From Eunapius fragilis (taxonomy: Eukaryota; Porifera; Demospongiae; Spongillida; Spongillidae), in contig OY811972.1 of assembly GCA_963681505.1 (NCBI GenBank), positions 360,796-424,795 on the forward strand: 64,000 bases of DNA. Direction: 5' to 3'. How positions within the stretch are numbered: position 1 is the stretch's first letter; every line of letters starts with the position of its first letter. Below the pieces are notes generated by a model. The model was given only the letters and a program-made list of their open reading frames with translations, was not told where the DNA came from and did not search any database. Positions 1-11,900 of this stretch are shown here, piece by piece. Made by a program: the position numbers and the translations under genes.

Positions 1-119
1 AAACTATGTATAGTTGCTATGAATGGCATCATTATAGGGAAGCTTAGCCGAACTGCGCCGTAACATGTAGTTCTTATTTTAATGAGTTAATATAGTGAAA
101 TGCAATTAAGCAATTAGCA

Positions 120-400
120 TCAATGTCGCGCTGACGTTTATAGAGGGGGATTCCCCTGGGTGTTACCGCATCTCTATGACAAGGAGTGTTTACGCGTAAA
201 CAATGCACGAGTACCGTAACCCACAACGACAACATAATTGTCGTCATCAGGTCATCAGGTGATGACAAGACCTCCCTGGCAGATGATATTCCGCAGTGTT
301 ATGGGCAATCGCCTGGGTTGATGAGTTAGTTCCTCACCTTCTTTGGACATCCGCATTTTGAAACGTGAGCTCTCATAGGCGGATCATGCATAATTGTTAA
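120..400. repeat. Dispersed repeat, copy 1 (diverged)
   Basis: Blocks here recur at 3110-3800 in the same order and orientation. A 'gacgtt...ggggattcccctgg' block lies near 130-170, an 'acgacaacat' block near 223, and a 'gatgagttagtt...ggacatccgcatttt' block near 320-360. In the second copy the last two blocks are further apart, so one copy has an insertion or the other a deletion. Neither copy shows coding signs. The similarity was judged by eye and is clearly old. Confidence 0.4.
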
Positions 401-1638
401 TTAGATTCATCAATGTTTGCGCATACATGAATATTGTATCAATTCAACGCTATGAATTCTCAAACATTAGAATAACGTATATACAGGTTAAAGCGTTACT
501 AATATATGCAATGCGTTGAATTGCACGGTGAACGCATTGTGTGGGGTAGTGGCAGCGGGCTAAGAACATTAACAGTTTACTCTTTCTCCAGTTAAAATAA
601 TTATTTTCAATTATACGCGACTATAGTTGTACAACGGAATAACAATAGCCTTCTAGCTTGTTGGTGCAGTATCCTCACCAGGAGCGGTGTTGAAGAGGTG
701 CTTCGTCCCTGCGTTATAAATTAATTGCCACCCCCCCCCCCCCCCCCCCCTTCCTTTAAATCCCTCGATCCGCTTTTTGGCACAATGTCTCAAGATTAGT
801 TTGCAAACCCCTCATGTTCTGACACCATGGAAACCGAGCATTGGAGGGCGCATAGCAAAAATGGAGTGCGCATGTAGTTGGACTGACAAAGATTATGTGC
901 TGGTCACTGGAACGAATGTCGTGTGCTGGTTCTTCGCATTCATCTGACGAGAGCACCTGGTCTGGTACAAAAAACATATCAATTCGCAGACGTTAAGAGA
1001 CTGTATGATGTTTGGGGTCACATGCAGTATATATTATGGCTGTCAGTATGCAAAACGCTCGTCTTCTTTCGCTACGTACCATTTGGCGCTCTGTGATCGA
1101 AGCTGATTGTTCTTCGTCGGAAGAATGAAAGTCAACACAATCTTCAACATTGACGTTTTGGCTTGCTTTTCTTCTGAGATAGCGTTCAGAATCTGATATT
1201 TTGTTTTCCGACTAGGTACTTCAATAAATTGCGTTTGCGTGGGCGGAAACTGGTGATCTAAATTTGTGACGGTATTTTCGATTTCTCTATCATTGCTTAA
1301 GAATGTACGTGCTTTGTAAAGTTGTTTGCAAGGTATTTAGGACTTTTATTACTAGATTACAGAAGAAAAGGGGTTGCACAATACACTAATCAGTGGTGTC
1401 TAAATGCTAGCTAGCATACAGCATAATAATTTAATATCATATTTGGATCACAGTGCCTTTGAATTCATCCAGTACTTTACATGCATTGTCATTACCACAT
1501 GTACTAGTGCTGAAAGTGGACACACCATGTCTAGTATCTAACGCTTTAAATTCTGATTGTCATAAACGCACCATAACATGGGTACAAATATTCCAGGTAA
1601 TAGTGCAGCACGATGCACTATAGGATACCATAGAAATT

Positions 1639-1878
1639 TTACTTTGATTGAAGTTTATGATTATCAGCTTTGAGATTGCGCACTTTATTTCTTAATACAT
1701 TATTTTTCCTTTTCAAAGATGTGTACCAAATGACTATGAGATATCTTAACTTCTTAAACTTAGATCTTACAACAGCCAGCAATCTTTCTACACTTCTTAC
1801 TTCAGATTGACTACTTCCATGTTTCAATACTAGATTTTCGTTTTTTAATTTCCTATCAGTTGGTCTCCCTTTTTGCAG
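1639..1878 (-). CDS. Unassigned basic open frame, possible exon
   Basis: I do not recognise this. On the minus strand an 80-codon frame (stop included) begins right after a splice-acceptor-like 'ttacag' and ends in TAA. The protein is very basic and Lys/Asn-rich, with leucines and hydrophobic residues spaced like a coiled coil near its C-terminus ('VLRNKVRNLKADNHKL'). No ATG occurs near the start, so it would have to be a downstream exon, but no upstream partner was found. It could be a remnant of a transposon-encoded DNA-binding protein or chance coding in AT-rich DNA. Confidence 0.22.
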   Translation of the reverse strand: MQKGRPTDRKLKNENLVLKHGSSQSEVRSVERLLAVVRSKFKKLRYLIVIWYTSLKRKNNVLRNKVRNLKADNHKLQSK

Positions 1879-3109
1879 CTGTAAATTTGGAACAAATCAT
1901 AGTTTACGATTGCTTTCTTTACTGAATGTTTACTTAAGTCATTTATTATTAGTCCTATCCTTTTTTAAAAGCATTGCCTTAAGAGCAATCTTTTATTAGA
2001 AGCAAACATTCTTCTAAGAGCTATTGTTAATCAGCATATGCCCCGTTAATGAAGTAGTTTAGATGAACTTGGAGTATTAAGTGATTTGTAAATTTGTGAA
2101 ATAATGTATAATGGTACGCAAAAATTTTCTGACAGCCACTGCATTGTTCCATTAATTTTACATTTTACTTTACCATCCTACTTTAATATTAGATGCTTTT
2201 GTATTAGGGTACTATAGAAACACATATGTATTCATTAATATGTTCTCCATTGATCGTCGTGAAGTCCCCAAGAAAGTGTTATATCTTTAATAATAAATGA
2301 ACGCAACATTTCTATATTACAATTAAGGATAAGATAGAGAACAGTTATCAATTGATTTTCCAAATATCTCAGAATGTAAAAGGAAAGTCATATAAAACGT
2401 TTTATTCGATGTTTTCTTATTTTCTGTATTTTGAACAGCTATATGGTATGTGGATACATCGCAATGTGCTATACAATGGCATATAATATGTGTAATGCAA
2501 TCAAAGAAGTCTCAAATTCCTATAAAGAATTAATGATGAATGTGAAGAAGAACATTACATTAACACTATATACGGGCGATTGGCAGATTACATGCATTGA
2601 GTGGAGACCTAAATTTAGATGTAATGTGTATTTGACCTTGCGAACCCTTGCAAAGAGTATCTATGTTGTATTTTATGCAACATTATCTACCTTTACGCAT
2701 GCATGGAGAAGCTATAAGCGGTCACGTTTGCGGTCCATTGACATTGCGTATACATTGCGACGCAATGTTTGAGACTCTATAACTTTTGAAATAGTAATCT
2801 GATTTCCGTGATTTCCGTGGCAAAAGCATATTTTTGATGCATTCAATTTGCTCTGTTAGGCTGTTATAGGCTATGGATAAAAGCCCAAGTTATATTAATT
2901 TTCAAAATTTCTTACAGTACCTAACTCCGACTGGATAGCAAGCCGTGAGTTGCAAAACGCGTGGTCTGTATACACATGCCCTAGGCATAAATTTTTTTAA
3001 ATCCAACATAATTAAATTCTTGGCCGGGGGGGTAGGTTGGGGGGGGGGGGGGTGAATATCCTTGGTTGGGGGAGTTTAAAGAAACCCCTCCCAACCCTTC
3101 GACAATATT

Positions 3110-3800
3110 ATTCATAGCAGGTCCGTTAAGGTCCGCTGACGTTGCAGCAAAGGGGAATCCCTCTGGTATTCCCCGCACGACCTCATTTCTTGACAATGAG
3201 ATTATGTGGTAAATAATGATATGAACCGGAACGACAACATCGTTCTTAGATGCGCAATAAACTGCATAACAGTCGGTACGCTTTTTGATGCAAGTATTAA
3301 TCACATGCAATTGTAATCTTAGTTCGTCGCATCTGTCCTCTCTCTACGCAACATGCATTTATAAATTATTGAGCCATTATGGATGGGACGCCTAGTGTAT
3401 TTTTTCGGTTTGGTGTATTTGGTTTTCCTGATAAGCACATGCATGTATCGTGAGAATTAAACTGTTTGGATAAACCACATGCTATTTGTATATGCACACC
3501 GTCTTCAGCATGCAGTAACTGCTGATCATTTAGCACTACCGCACCAACAACCTCGATGCCTCCTTAATTTTTTAATTCTATAGTTATTTAATAAACCCTT
3601 AATTGTATTGTGGGCCGGTGGGTGGGTGGTACAATGCAATCATGTTTGACTACTTAGCCCTATACATTATAATATTTTATGATGTGGGTCCTCACTTGGT
3701 AAATGTTCAGTGGACACTCTCCTTCGTTGATGAGTTAGCTCCTTTTTTCGGGCATCCACATTTTAACTTGGCGAGTTTCAGAGGTGGAGTGCAGAAAAAT
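3110..3800. repeat. Dispersed repeat, copy 2 (diverged)
   Basis: This is the second copy of the repeat at 120-400. The shared blocks are 'ggggaatccctctgg' with flanks near 3150, 'acgacaacat' near 3230, and 'gatgagttagct' followed by 'catccacatttt' near 3729-3765. A G-rich tract lies just before it. No coding potential is evident. Confidence 0.4.
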
Positions 3801-4029
3801 TAGGCATAGCGGTGAATGACCCAATGTTTGTTAAGGAAATCCATCAGGCAAAGTACTGTCATTATATACGGTAAATTCCTGCATTGGAATTTTCTATAGT
3901 GTCCTACTTGCATTCATTATTGCTGGCTTCATGATATCAAGAACACATATAGCTACTGCCATCAAAGCTTTAATTGGTACATGTTGCGGCACTGCGGCGA
4001 ACAAAGCTTGCCCATTATACGTTTCAGCT

Positions 4030-4162
4030 CTTAAGCTTCATGCATGCAGCTTCACGGATATTTATCCGTATCTCGAGGCTGTGTCTTGAACCTTATGAAC
4101 TTCAGGCCTCACTCAGTTGGTGGTTGAAGTTGGACACCCCAGGTTGTAAAGACAGGGACAAA
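4030..4162 (+). pseudogene. Short relic of a reverse-transcriptase-type ORF
   Basis: One frame here reads 'FMHAASRIF', then 'LEPYELQASLSWWLKLDTPG'. The segment corresponds in order to the larger relic at 13310-14202, which has 'APDAASWL' followed by 'LDPNELQISIQWWLGID'. The shared pattern (A-A-S, then L-[ED]-P-x-E-L-Q, then W-W-L-x-[LI]-D) is what I recall from a family of retroelement ORFs common in sponges and corals. Only about 45 codons survive, with no start and an early stop. It lies about 130 bp upstream of the start codon of TRAF gene A. Confidence 0.45.
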
Positions 4163-4296
4163 TACCTCTGATAACTGAAAACTGGCTATTTAGATCATAT
4201 ATATTACACAGCAATGATTGTTAAGTTGCATGCTTAAAGTAAATATGCAAACCCAGCCCGATGTACTGATTCAGTGGCGGTTTTTGGACGGTTGCA

Positions 4297-6900
4297 ATGG
4301 AATTAGATGTGCGATCCATAGTCAGGCCGACCACGGTTGTCAGTGTTGGTTTTGACGCAGCAAGATTCGTCGTTTCCATCCTCAAGAGGCACGAGTGCCC
4401 CATCTGCCTCCACGCCATGAGGGATCCTGTGCAGACAGAGTGTGGACACCTCTTTTGTAGGGGATGTCTGGATATGGCGTTCATCAGCTGCGGGGCTCGC
4501 TCGACATGCCCTGTTGACCAGAGCGATATCTCCGAGAAAAATGTAAGCCTTGTGTTGCTTGCCGCATAAACGTATTGGCTGCATTTGCATGCCACATACG
4601 GCTCGGGAAAAGATGCATACGTGGCTGCCTTCGTCAATATTCAGGTCTATGCTGACGTTGCGTGCAAGAAGGAGATCTTATCTCTGGAGGTGTATTGTGA
4701 TCACGCAGATCGCGGCTGTTCTTGGACTGGTCCGCTCAAAGAGCTAGAGGTATGAGTTAGTGAGTGTCGAGAAATTGGAGCTAGAGCTTTTGCCCAGCTA
4801 CGTACACATCGATCAGATGATTTCCGTGTTGATGCATGTGTGCAGGATACAGTAGATCACCTATACGTCTAGCTTTACGTGCTGGGTCTAGAAATCGTAT
4901 ACAGTGCGTGATTTAATCGATTCTCGGATGATTCCAAGTTTCCAACTGTCCTCACCTTCAAAAAAAGAAAAACTTATAGGTCTACCCGTGCTAATTATTC
5001 TTTTTTTGATTAATTAACGCATGTTATTAAATAATGTGCCAATAGTTCAATGCACAAGATGAATGCCAAGCTAATTTAAAGTGATACGAAGCCAAATTCT
5101 ACCTACTGATGAATTGAATTAATGACCTTCTCTTTAATCAGACTACAGAGGTCGTCATCACAAGCTAAATATATACATTCATTGTAATCATTAATTTAAT
5201 CATTAAAATAGGTTCGAGATTTAATAGAAAAATGCAAAGAGCTGATACGTTCCATTTGCCTCCCACAGGCCCACGCTGGGACCTGTACACACAGAGGGAC
5301 GGTGTGTAGGCTGTGCGGTCTGAGCGTACCCATCACGCTGCTGCCCACTCACCAGGAGAGGGGGTGCCCCATGAGAACTGAACCGCGAAGTCTGCACAGT
5401 GGGAGGAACGTACCTCTAATGCAGGTGGAGGTAAGTCTTCATATTGACTATGAGAGTTAAGCGTTATGCAATTTGACAACGTTTTTTTTTTTTTTTTTTT
5501 TTTTGGTGGATAAATGCGATCTTTATACAGACCCGCATTGGAAGTGAGCATCAACATTCATGTCCAAACAAATGCAGTCCAACGATAAAGCTAAATCTAT
5601 CGCAGGTAATTATGTAACTGCTTTGTGTGTTTTATATATGCCTAAAATATTCCCAGCTTGAAGCCCACCTTCACCTTAGGACTGGGGACTGTCCACTGGT
5701 AGAGGTCCCGTGTCCATACAAACTAAATGGATGCACTTTCGTGGTATGTTCGAATTTTTGGTGCATGGGAAATATTTTGATAGAATGTGTATTAGCCTAT
5801 TGACAGGGCAGTATTTCGGATTTGTTCTTGTTCTTTCATTGTGCTAACCCATAGCGGACATAAATATTATGACACAATGGTGTTGATATAAAATAATGTT
5901 AATACACAAACAGTCTCAAAGGCAACACATGTCCACCCATCTGGATGAGAACAAGCTCCACCACATCCATCTCCAAGCAGACTGTTGTAGAGAGCTGCAG
6001 GAACAGGTCAACAAGAACACCACTGCATTGGAGCAACTTAGTGGTTGTGTGTCAGCTGTGGAGACTTGTATGACTTCAGTAGAAGACCTCCAAGGTGCCC
6101 TGAAGCAGCGACTGGAGGTAATGGATAACACCCAAACAGGATCACTCACACCAACACATTGGGGATCATGGACGCCTATGTCAATGCAAGAACAATTAAC
6201 TGAGTTAGCTTCTGTGGTCAATGGAATTGAAAGAAAGGTTATCGAGAGTGAAATTAGAAGAACAACAAAAAGTGTGACATCAGGATGTCATTCATTACCG
6301 CATAATTCACAACAGCTAGATACCATTCATACCAAGGTGGCTGAATTGGATCATGGATTAGATCGATGTCTTAGTAGCTGTCTGGACCAAGAGCTCAGAG
6401 TACAGCTTCTTGAGAGGGCAACCTATGATGGAGTCCTCCTGTGGAAGATTGATGACATTGAGAGAAGGAGGAAAGAGGCAATTGATGGAGTGACCATGTC
6501 TCTCTACTCCATCCCCTTCTACACCAGCAGACATGGCTACAAGATGTGTGCAAGGGTGTACCTGAATGGAGATGGGATGGGAAAGGGTACTCACCTCAGC
6601 GTCTTCTTTGTAGTGATGAAGGGTCCTTTTGATGCTCTGTTGCCATGGCCCTTCAAACAGAAGGTGACTCTGACCATCATAAACCAGGCTGGCAAGAAGC
6701 ATGTCACAGACACCTTTCGTCCTGACCCACAATCCAGCTCATTTCAGAGACCATCAGTGAAGGAGATGAATGTAGCATCAGGATGTCCAATGTTCATTCG
6801 TCAGGAACATCTATTGAATGGAGGATTTGTGAAAGATGACTGCATCTTTCTGCAAGTTGTAGTAGACGTTTTAGATTTAGCACCATCTATTCCATTATAG
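4297..6900 (+). CDS. TRAF-family adaptor protein, gene A
   Basis: Six exons, all in phase 0: 4297-4542, 4645-4749, 5269-5430, 5531-5605, 5657-5743 and 5914-6900, giving 553 residues. A RING finger (about residues 34-74: C34, C37, C49, H51, C54, C57, C71, D74) is followed by TRAF-type zinc fingers (83-240), a coiled coil (about 240-390) and a TRAF-C/MATH domain (about 397-550, with 'YLNGDGMGKGTHLS' and 'SSFQRPSVKEMN'). TRAF proteins are cytoplasmic adaptors, often E3 ubiquitin ligases, that bind receptor tails as trimers and feed NF-kB/JNK signalling. This layout matches the TRAF1/2/3/5 type. The ATG at 4297 is the first in frame and gives a slightly longer leader than in genes B and C. One oddity is that the second half of exon 3 lacks the CxxC seen in genes B and C (see findings). 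The last exon nearly duplicates that of gene B. Confidence 0.9.
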
Positions 6901-7103
6901 TGTTGGATATTTTCTAGCATCGTAGCCCATTGTACATTAGCGCTATTTTACAGACTACTTTCAGAAATTTTGGATTTGTGCTAAAGTTTTAGCCACATTG
7001 AGCCATTTCGCATGCTACAAGTAAAATGGTTTAACTCCAGCAGATGTATAAAAGCATACTCGGGGGTTCTAAGGTCTATGGAATTAATTCAGAATGACAG
7101 AAA

Positions 7104-7135
<32 letters not shown>

Positions 7136-8908
7136 TACCCCCTATATAGGCCCTACTGGGCCTACCCCCTGACATCGTCGCTATCCCACATGTGCAGTGT
7201 AATATCCTGGGGGAATTTATTGCATTCCAAAACTAAAAGCATTTACATCAGGGACTATACCTAGCTCTTAATGACTCTGATTAAACTGCACGGCTATCCA
7301 ATATTTACAACTGATGATTTCATCATTGCTGGGATACCTGTGATGTCAGCCGTACCAAGGCGGTAGTGGATTAATTCAGCTGGATTAATTAATTTGCTAT
7401 GACCTGTTCGTGACTTACATGTAATCATAGATAGTATAATACATGGATTGGAAACGATAAAGATTACGGATTTCATGCGCGTTTCGATTTCCGTAAACTA
7501 TTTGACCTCCGGGTTTCTTGTAGATGTCTACAGGTATCGTTCGGAGTGCTATTGCCTCGGTCATGGAAGTTGTAGGGTCGCGTTTAAACACGTCACCCCG
7601 CGGGTGAAGCTGGCCAAAGAAATAGAAACTTTCATGGGCTTCGGGCCCACGAACGAGCCGGTTCGACAATCAATTAACTTCCAGTAGAAGCTGCGACACA
7701 AATGACAATTTATAGATGGAATACTGACTAAACAATTCTAGAATGATTATAGATCAGTTTAAAATAGCTTCTAGTTCATGATGTACCAATGTTTCGTGAG
7801 TAAAATCCCACAAAAAGTGATCACTTGTAGTACAGAAAACACCTATTTTTGAATGTAACTTCGTATGCGAAGGCTTTCAAGCCTTAAAAGTACCACAGGG
7901 CAATACATCTTGTGCAGCAGCAAGTAGTAGGCCATAAAAAATCTAGCAGAGTTGTTACGTTCAATGAGGAAAAGTACACAACCAAAACTCGGCCCAACTA
8001 TGGCCTTCTGGCCTATACCTTATGTAGAACTACAATACAACACACGTACCTTCCATTTGTAGTGCCAGAAAAGCTATCTGAAATATTAGTACGTTTGGAA
8101 ACACGAAAAAAAAACTCACCTGACAAAGACTTCAGGGAATTTCAAGTACCTCGAAAAACGAGTAACGGACTGTACGCGGGAAATGACGTCACGTACATAT
8201 TTAGGTATAGCGTTTCCAATCCTATCTATGATGTAATGTGGTGCATACGATTGCACCAGCATTACGAGCTAAACTTTTGTTTGTTCAGTTTTGCATGTTC
8301 GTTGGCAAGTTAACGAATACTGTTATATAGCGGCTCGTTGATTGGCTAACTCAAATGCTCCGCTGGGTTTGTACTAAGATCAGTATATCGTCTTTAACCC
8401 TGATGGTATTATCAGAGATAATGGTTCTCCCTATTCAAGTTATACCGTCATGTATGTTGTATGTGGGTGGGCCGGGGAGGGGGAATGTGGGTGGGGAGGG
8501 GAATTTGTGTGGGGGCGGGGAGAAATGTGACAATTAAACACAAGGTAGTTTTCTTTACTACGCGAGCGGGGGTGTAGTTAATATTTTTGCATCGTGAACT
8601 GCCGATAAAAAGTAGGCTGTTGCCTGGATTATGATAGCTGCATGGCGTTGAAGCTGATGCATTGCAATGTTTAGCTGACCACGTAGAGTCCAACGAAAAT
8701 GATATGGGGTTGTTATTTATATTTTGTTTCAAACATACTATAACGGTACTGTCGATACATATTGCAGCTGCTATGCTTTCGCAATAGGATCTTCTAAGTA
8801 TGCGTGTATTCATGCGACCACATGCATGTGGGCAGTATAAATCGAAGTCGAGGAGGCGAGTCTTTACAGAAACGTTTTTCTTTTCAAGCAGATGGACGGG
8901 CTCTAGCT
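6901..8908. other. Intergenic spacer between TRAF genes A and B
   Basis: It holds a poly-C tract of almost 30 bases near 7107-7135 and no recognised gene. Open frames of 60-133 codons occur on both strands (for example plus 7448-7687, minus 7415-7669, plus 7912-8313). They show no domain I know, and the frames at 7415-7687 overlap antisense. A G-rich stretch lies at 8465-8525. The promoter of gene B must lie in its right part, but no clear core element is visible. Confidence 0.4.
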
Positions 8909-11900
8909 ATGGCATCTGGATATCAAGCAAAATTTGTTAGTTTCCTTCTCGACAGGTACTTGTGTTCCATCTGTAAACTCGCTATGAAGAACCCGGTGCA
9001 AACTGAGTGCGGCCATCTTTTCTGTCGAGTTTGCCTTGACGCCATTCTCGTCGTAGCTAATCCTTTATGTCCAGTTGACAATGCCATTATCTCACGTGAC
9101 GGGGTAAGGGTGATTTACCGTTTTCATAGTATAATCACTTTTTCTTTCTTTCGACATTTCTGCAGGTTTTCGCGGACAATGCTTGCAAAAGAGAGGTACT
9201 ATCTCTGCAGGTGTACTGTAACCACAAGGATAATGGCTGCCCCTGGGTTGGAGCACTGAAAGAACTGGAAGTGAGCATGATGCTGCATGAAATATATGCC
9301 AGCTAAGCCCTTATTTTGCTGTGCTGAGATGGTGTGTATGAATAGGTTTAGGGGGAACCAAACGGATCTATAGGCAATGCTACAGTATGATTTTATTTCA
9401 ATAGACGAGTTTATGTTGTACTTGACATCACATAGTTGTAGCTCCATGCAGTTCCTACAAGTCAATAGAAGAGTGAAGCATTCTCAGTACTGTTTGCAAT
9501 ACAATTAAAACTAGAGACGTCTACAACAAGCACTACTGTCTATGTGGATGTCACATCCAGAGTACAAACTAATTGAAACAGTCATAAAGTAAATAGGTCG
9601 GGGGACTGTATTTACAATTTAGGGATTGGGAGGCTCCAAGATCAATATTTTATACTAGGCACGAAAAAGCCTGTTGTGTTATGTGTTTCCATTTGCTGCA
9701 GAGAAAGGTATCATTTGTGTGCACTTGCATTCCACTAATGTAGCATGGTCTATGCCCTTCCCCCCTCCCCCCCCCCCCCCATTCCCCTCTCCCTGTGCAG
9801 GCTCACTTAAGTACCTGCACACGGGGATCTGTAGTGTGTGGTCTGTGTGGTATGGTCATATCCTTCATGCTGCTCCCTACCCATGAGAAGGATGAGTGTC
9901 CCTTGAGGCTCTGGCTTTGCGTTCACTGCACTGCAAGCATCCCCATATCAGAAAAAGAGGTGAGTGGGCAGCCATTTACCTTGGATTTGAAGTTGTACAA
10001 TGCAAGTATAGAACTATATCAAGCAGTTCTGGGCAGATATATTCATCACAGTCATCATCTTCATGATCAAAGAAACTATTCTGATATTTTTGCATGTGCT
10101 AGTACTTAGTCGCTGGGCCTTCACTCAACAAGTATGAAAAGATGACATCATCTACTACACCCACCATCATTATCTCTACCCCCATCACTAACTCCACCCT
10201 ACCAACTAATCATTAACTTCATCACTATCCACACCCAACCCTCATACTGGTCACCACCATCACTTTCCCTATTGCCCATTGTCACCATCACTATGATCTT
10301 GAAATCATTTGGAGATAAAAATGCCACCATGGTTCTCTGCCACCATGGTACCCTTGATCTGATATTGAATTACACAGAAATGTTAATATTTTGTGTGTGC
10401 AGGATGTTTGATCATGCTTCGATGAATTTCAATTAATTCTATATGTGGTCAGTCACTCAGACATATGACTCACTTGGCTTCCTGCTCCACTCTTTTTATA
10501 TTTTAAAACGATTATCAATATAAATTATATGCTGAAGTGTTCAGATATACATATTGCATCCTCGAGAACTCTACATTGCTGAGCACAGGTACATCTCAGG
10601 CTATGGGCGTGTATGCACTGGCAGTAGGTACATTTACATAAGAAACTGCAGTCCGGAGGACTAGGAGAGTGAGGGAGAAAAATTAGGGCTTAGGGCAAGG
10701 TGGGGGGGGGCCGAAGGCCCACTACGCCCTTCAACTTTTCACCCCCTCTCTGAATCCGCCCTCAAAATGCACCCGTCCCTCCCTCCAGAAAGTTTCCCTC
10801 TCGGGTTGACGCTATCTTGGGATCTTGGGCGCCTGCTGCGCCACAGTCTTAGCAGTCTCGACCTCCAAGATGGTGGTGCAGAGTCATGTGGTGATCTGAG
10901 TGGGGTGTGGTGATCTGGTGTGGATCTGAGGGGTGTGGTGATCTGAGGGGTATGGTGATCTGGTCTGGTGATCAGAGGGGGGTGTGGATCTGGTGTGGTG
11001 ATCTGAGGGTGTGTGGTGATTTATGGCCACCATCCCCATAATTCCAAAACCTTTTAAGTTGCCAAGCAGAGCATTTTGGGACAGCAAAAACGCTTGCTGG
11101 CACCAGGATCGAGGGCTGATTGCTGGCACCAGGATCGAGGGCTGATTGCTGGCACCAGGAGTGCTGCTTCTGGCACCAGGAGTGTTGTTTGCTGGCCCCA
11201 GGAATGCTGTTGCTGGCACCAGGAGTGCTGTTTGCTTGGACCAGGAGTGCTGTTTGCTGGCACAAGAAGTTGTGGTTTGACTGGCAAAACATGTAACATT
11301 GGGTATTGGCTCTATTCATTAATGAAAAATTATGCACCTTGCATAGTTGAGGAGTGCAACATATTGCTGCCACACATCCACATACATGAGTGGTCCCTCT
11401 AGTCACTGGACCTTCGTGTCGAGGACAAAACTCAACATAGTGCAATTACGCAAACTCATTTGGAAGAAGCAGTTCAGAAATATATCTGGTGCCAGCCTTA
11501 TCCTCAAGCCTGTAACGCTGGCTATCTTGCCCTACCATTCAAATATGTAGGTTGGGCATAATCAGTCCTCTTCTGGTTTTCTAGCATCAGCACATGATAA
11601 TATTGCAATATATATATATAATTATAATTATATATATATATATATACAGGTGTGGTCCATCTAGAGATTTCATCTTACATCAGTCGATTGGAAAATGGCA
11701 AGTCACAAACACTGAAAGCTGAAAGATATATATTGCAGCTTCCTTTTGTAATGCAATATTTGCTTTGACCAGGATTTTGGAAAGGATTCATCCTCCTGGC
11801 TTTTTGTCCTTCTGCCGGCAGGACATTACTAGGCTTCCATGTAAATAAATGAGAGCTTTCTGACGCCGTGTGCTTGAGACAAAACAGGATGCTTTAATAT

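Larger units (their letters stand above)
1..4029. other. Intergenic, repeat-rich region with no recognised gene
   Basis: No exon with a recognisable domain was found. The stretch is AT-rich and holds a poly-C run near 729-750, two diverged copies of a dispersed repeat (listed separately), a G-rich run near 3030-3050, and a few open frames of about 60-110 codons that match nothing I know (for example plus-strand 2431-2772 and minus-strand 2981-3310). The minus-strand frame at 1639-1878 is listed separately because it begins right after an AG splice-acceptor-like site. Confidence 0.5.

Noticed and set aside
4221-4637. Minus-strand open frames opposite the RING exon of TRAF gene A
   Set aside because: They are antisense to a clear coding exon and have no recognisable domain.
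6358-6732. Minus-strand open frame opposite the MATH exon (also at 18126-18413)
   Set aside because: The same shadow appears in both paralogous exons, as expected from their shared DNA; it is not a gene.
7415-7687. Overlapping sense and antisense open frames
   Set aside because: Both are under 90 codons with no domain or splice context, so at most one could be real and neither is supported.
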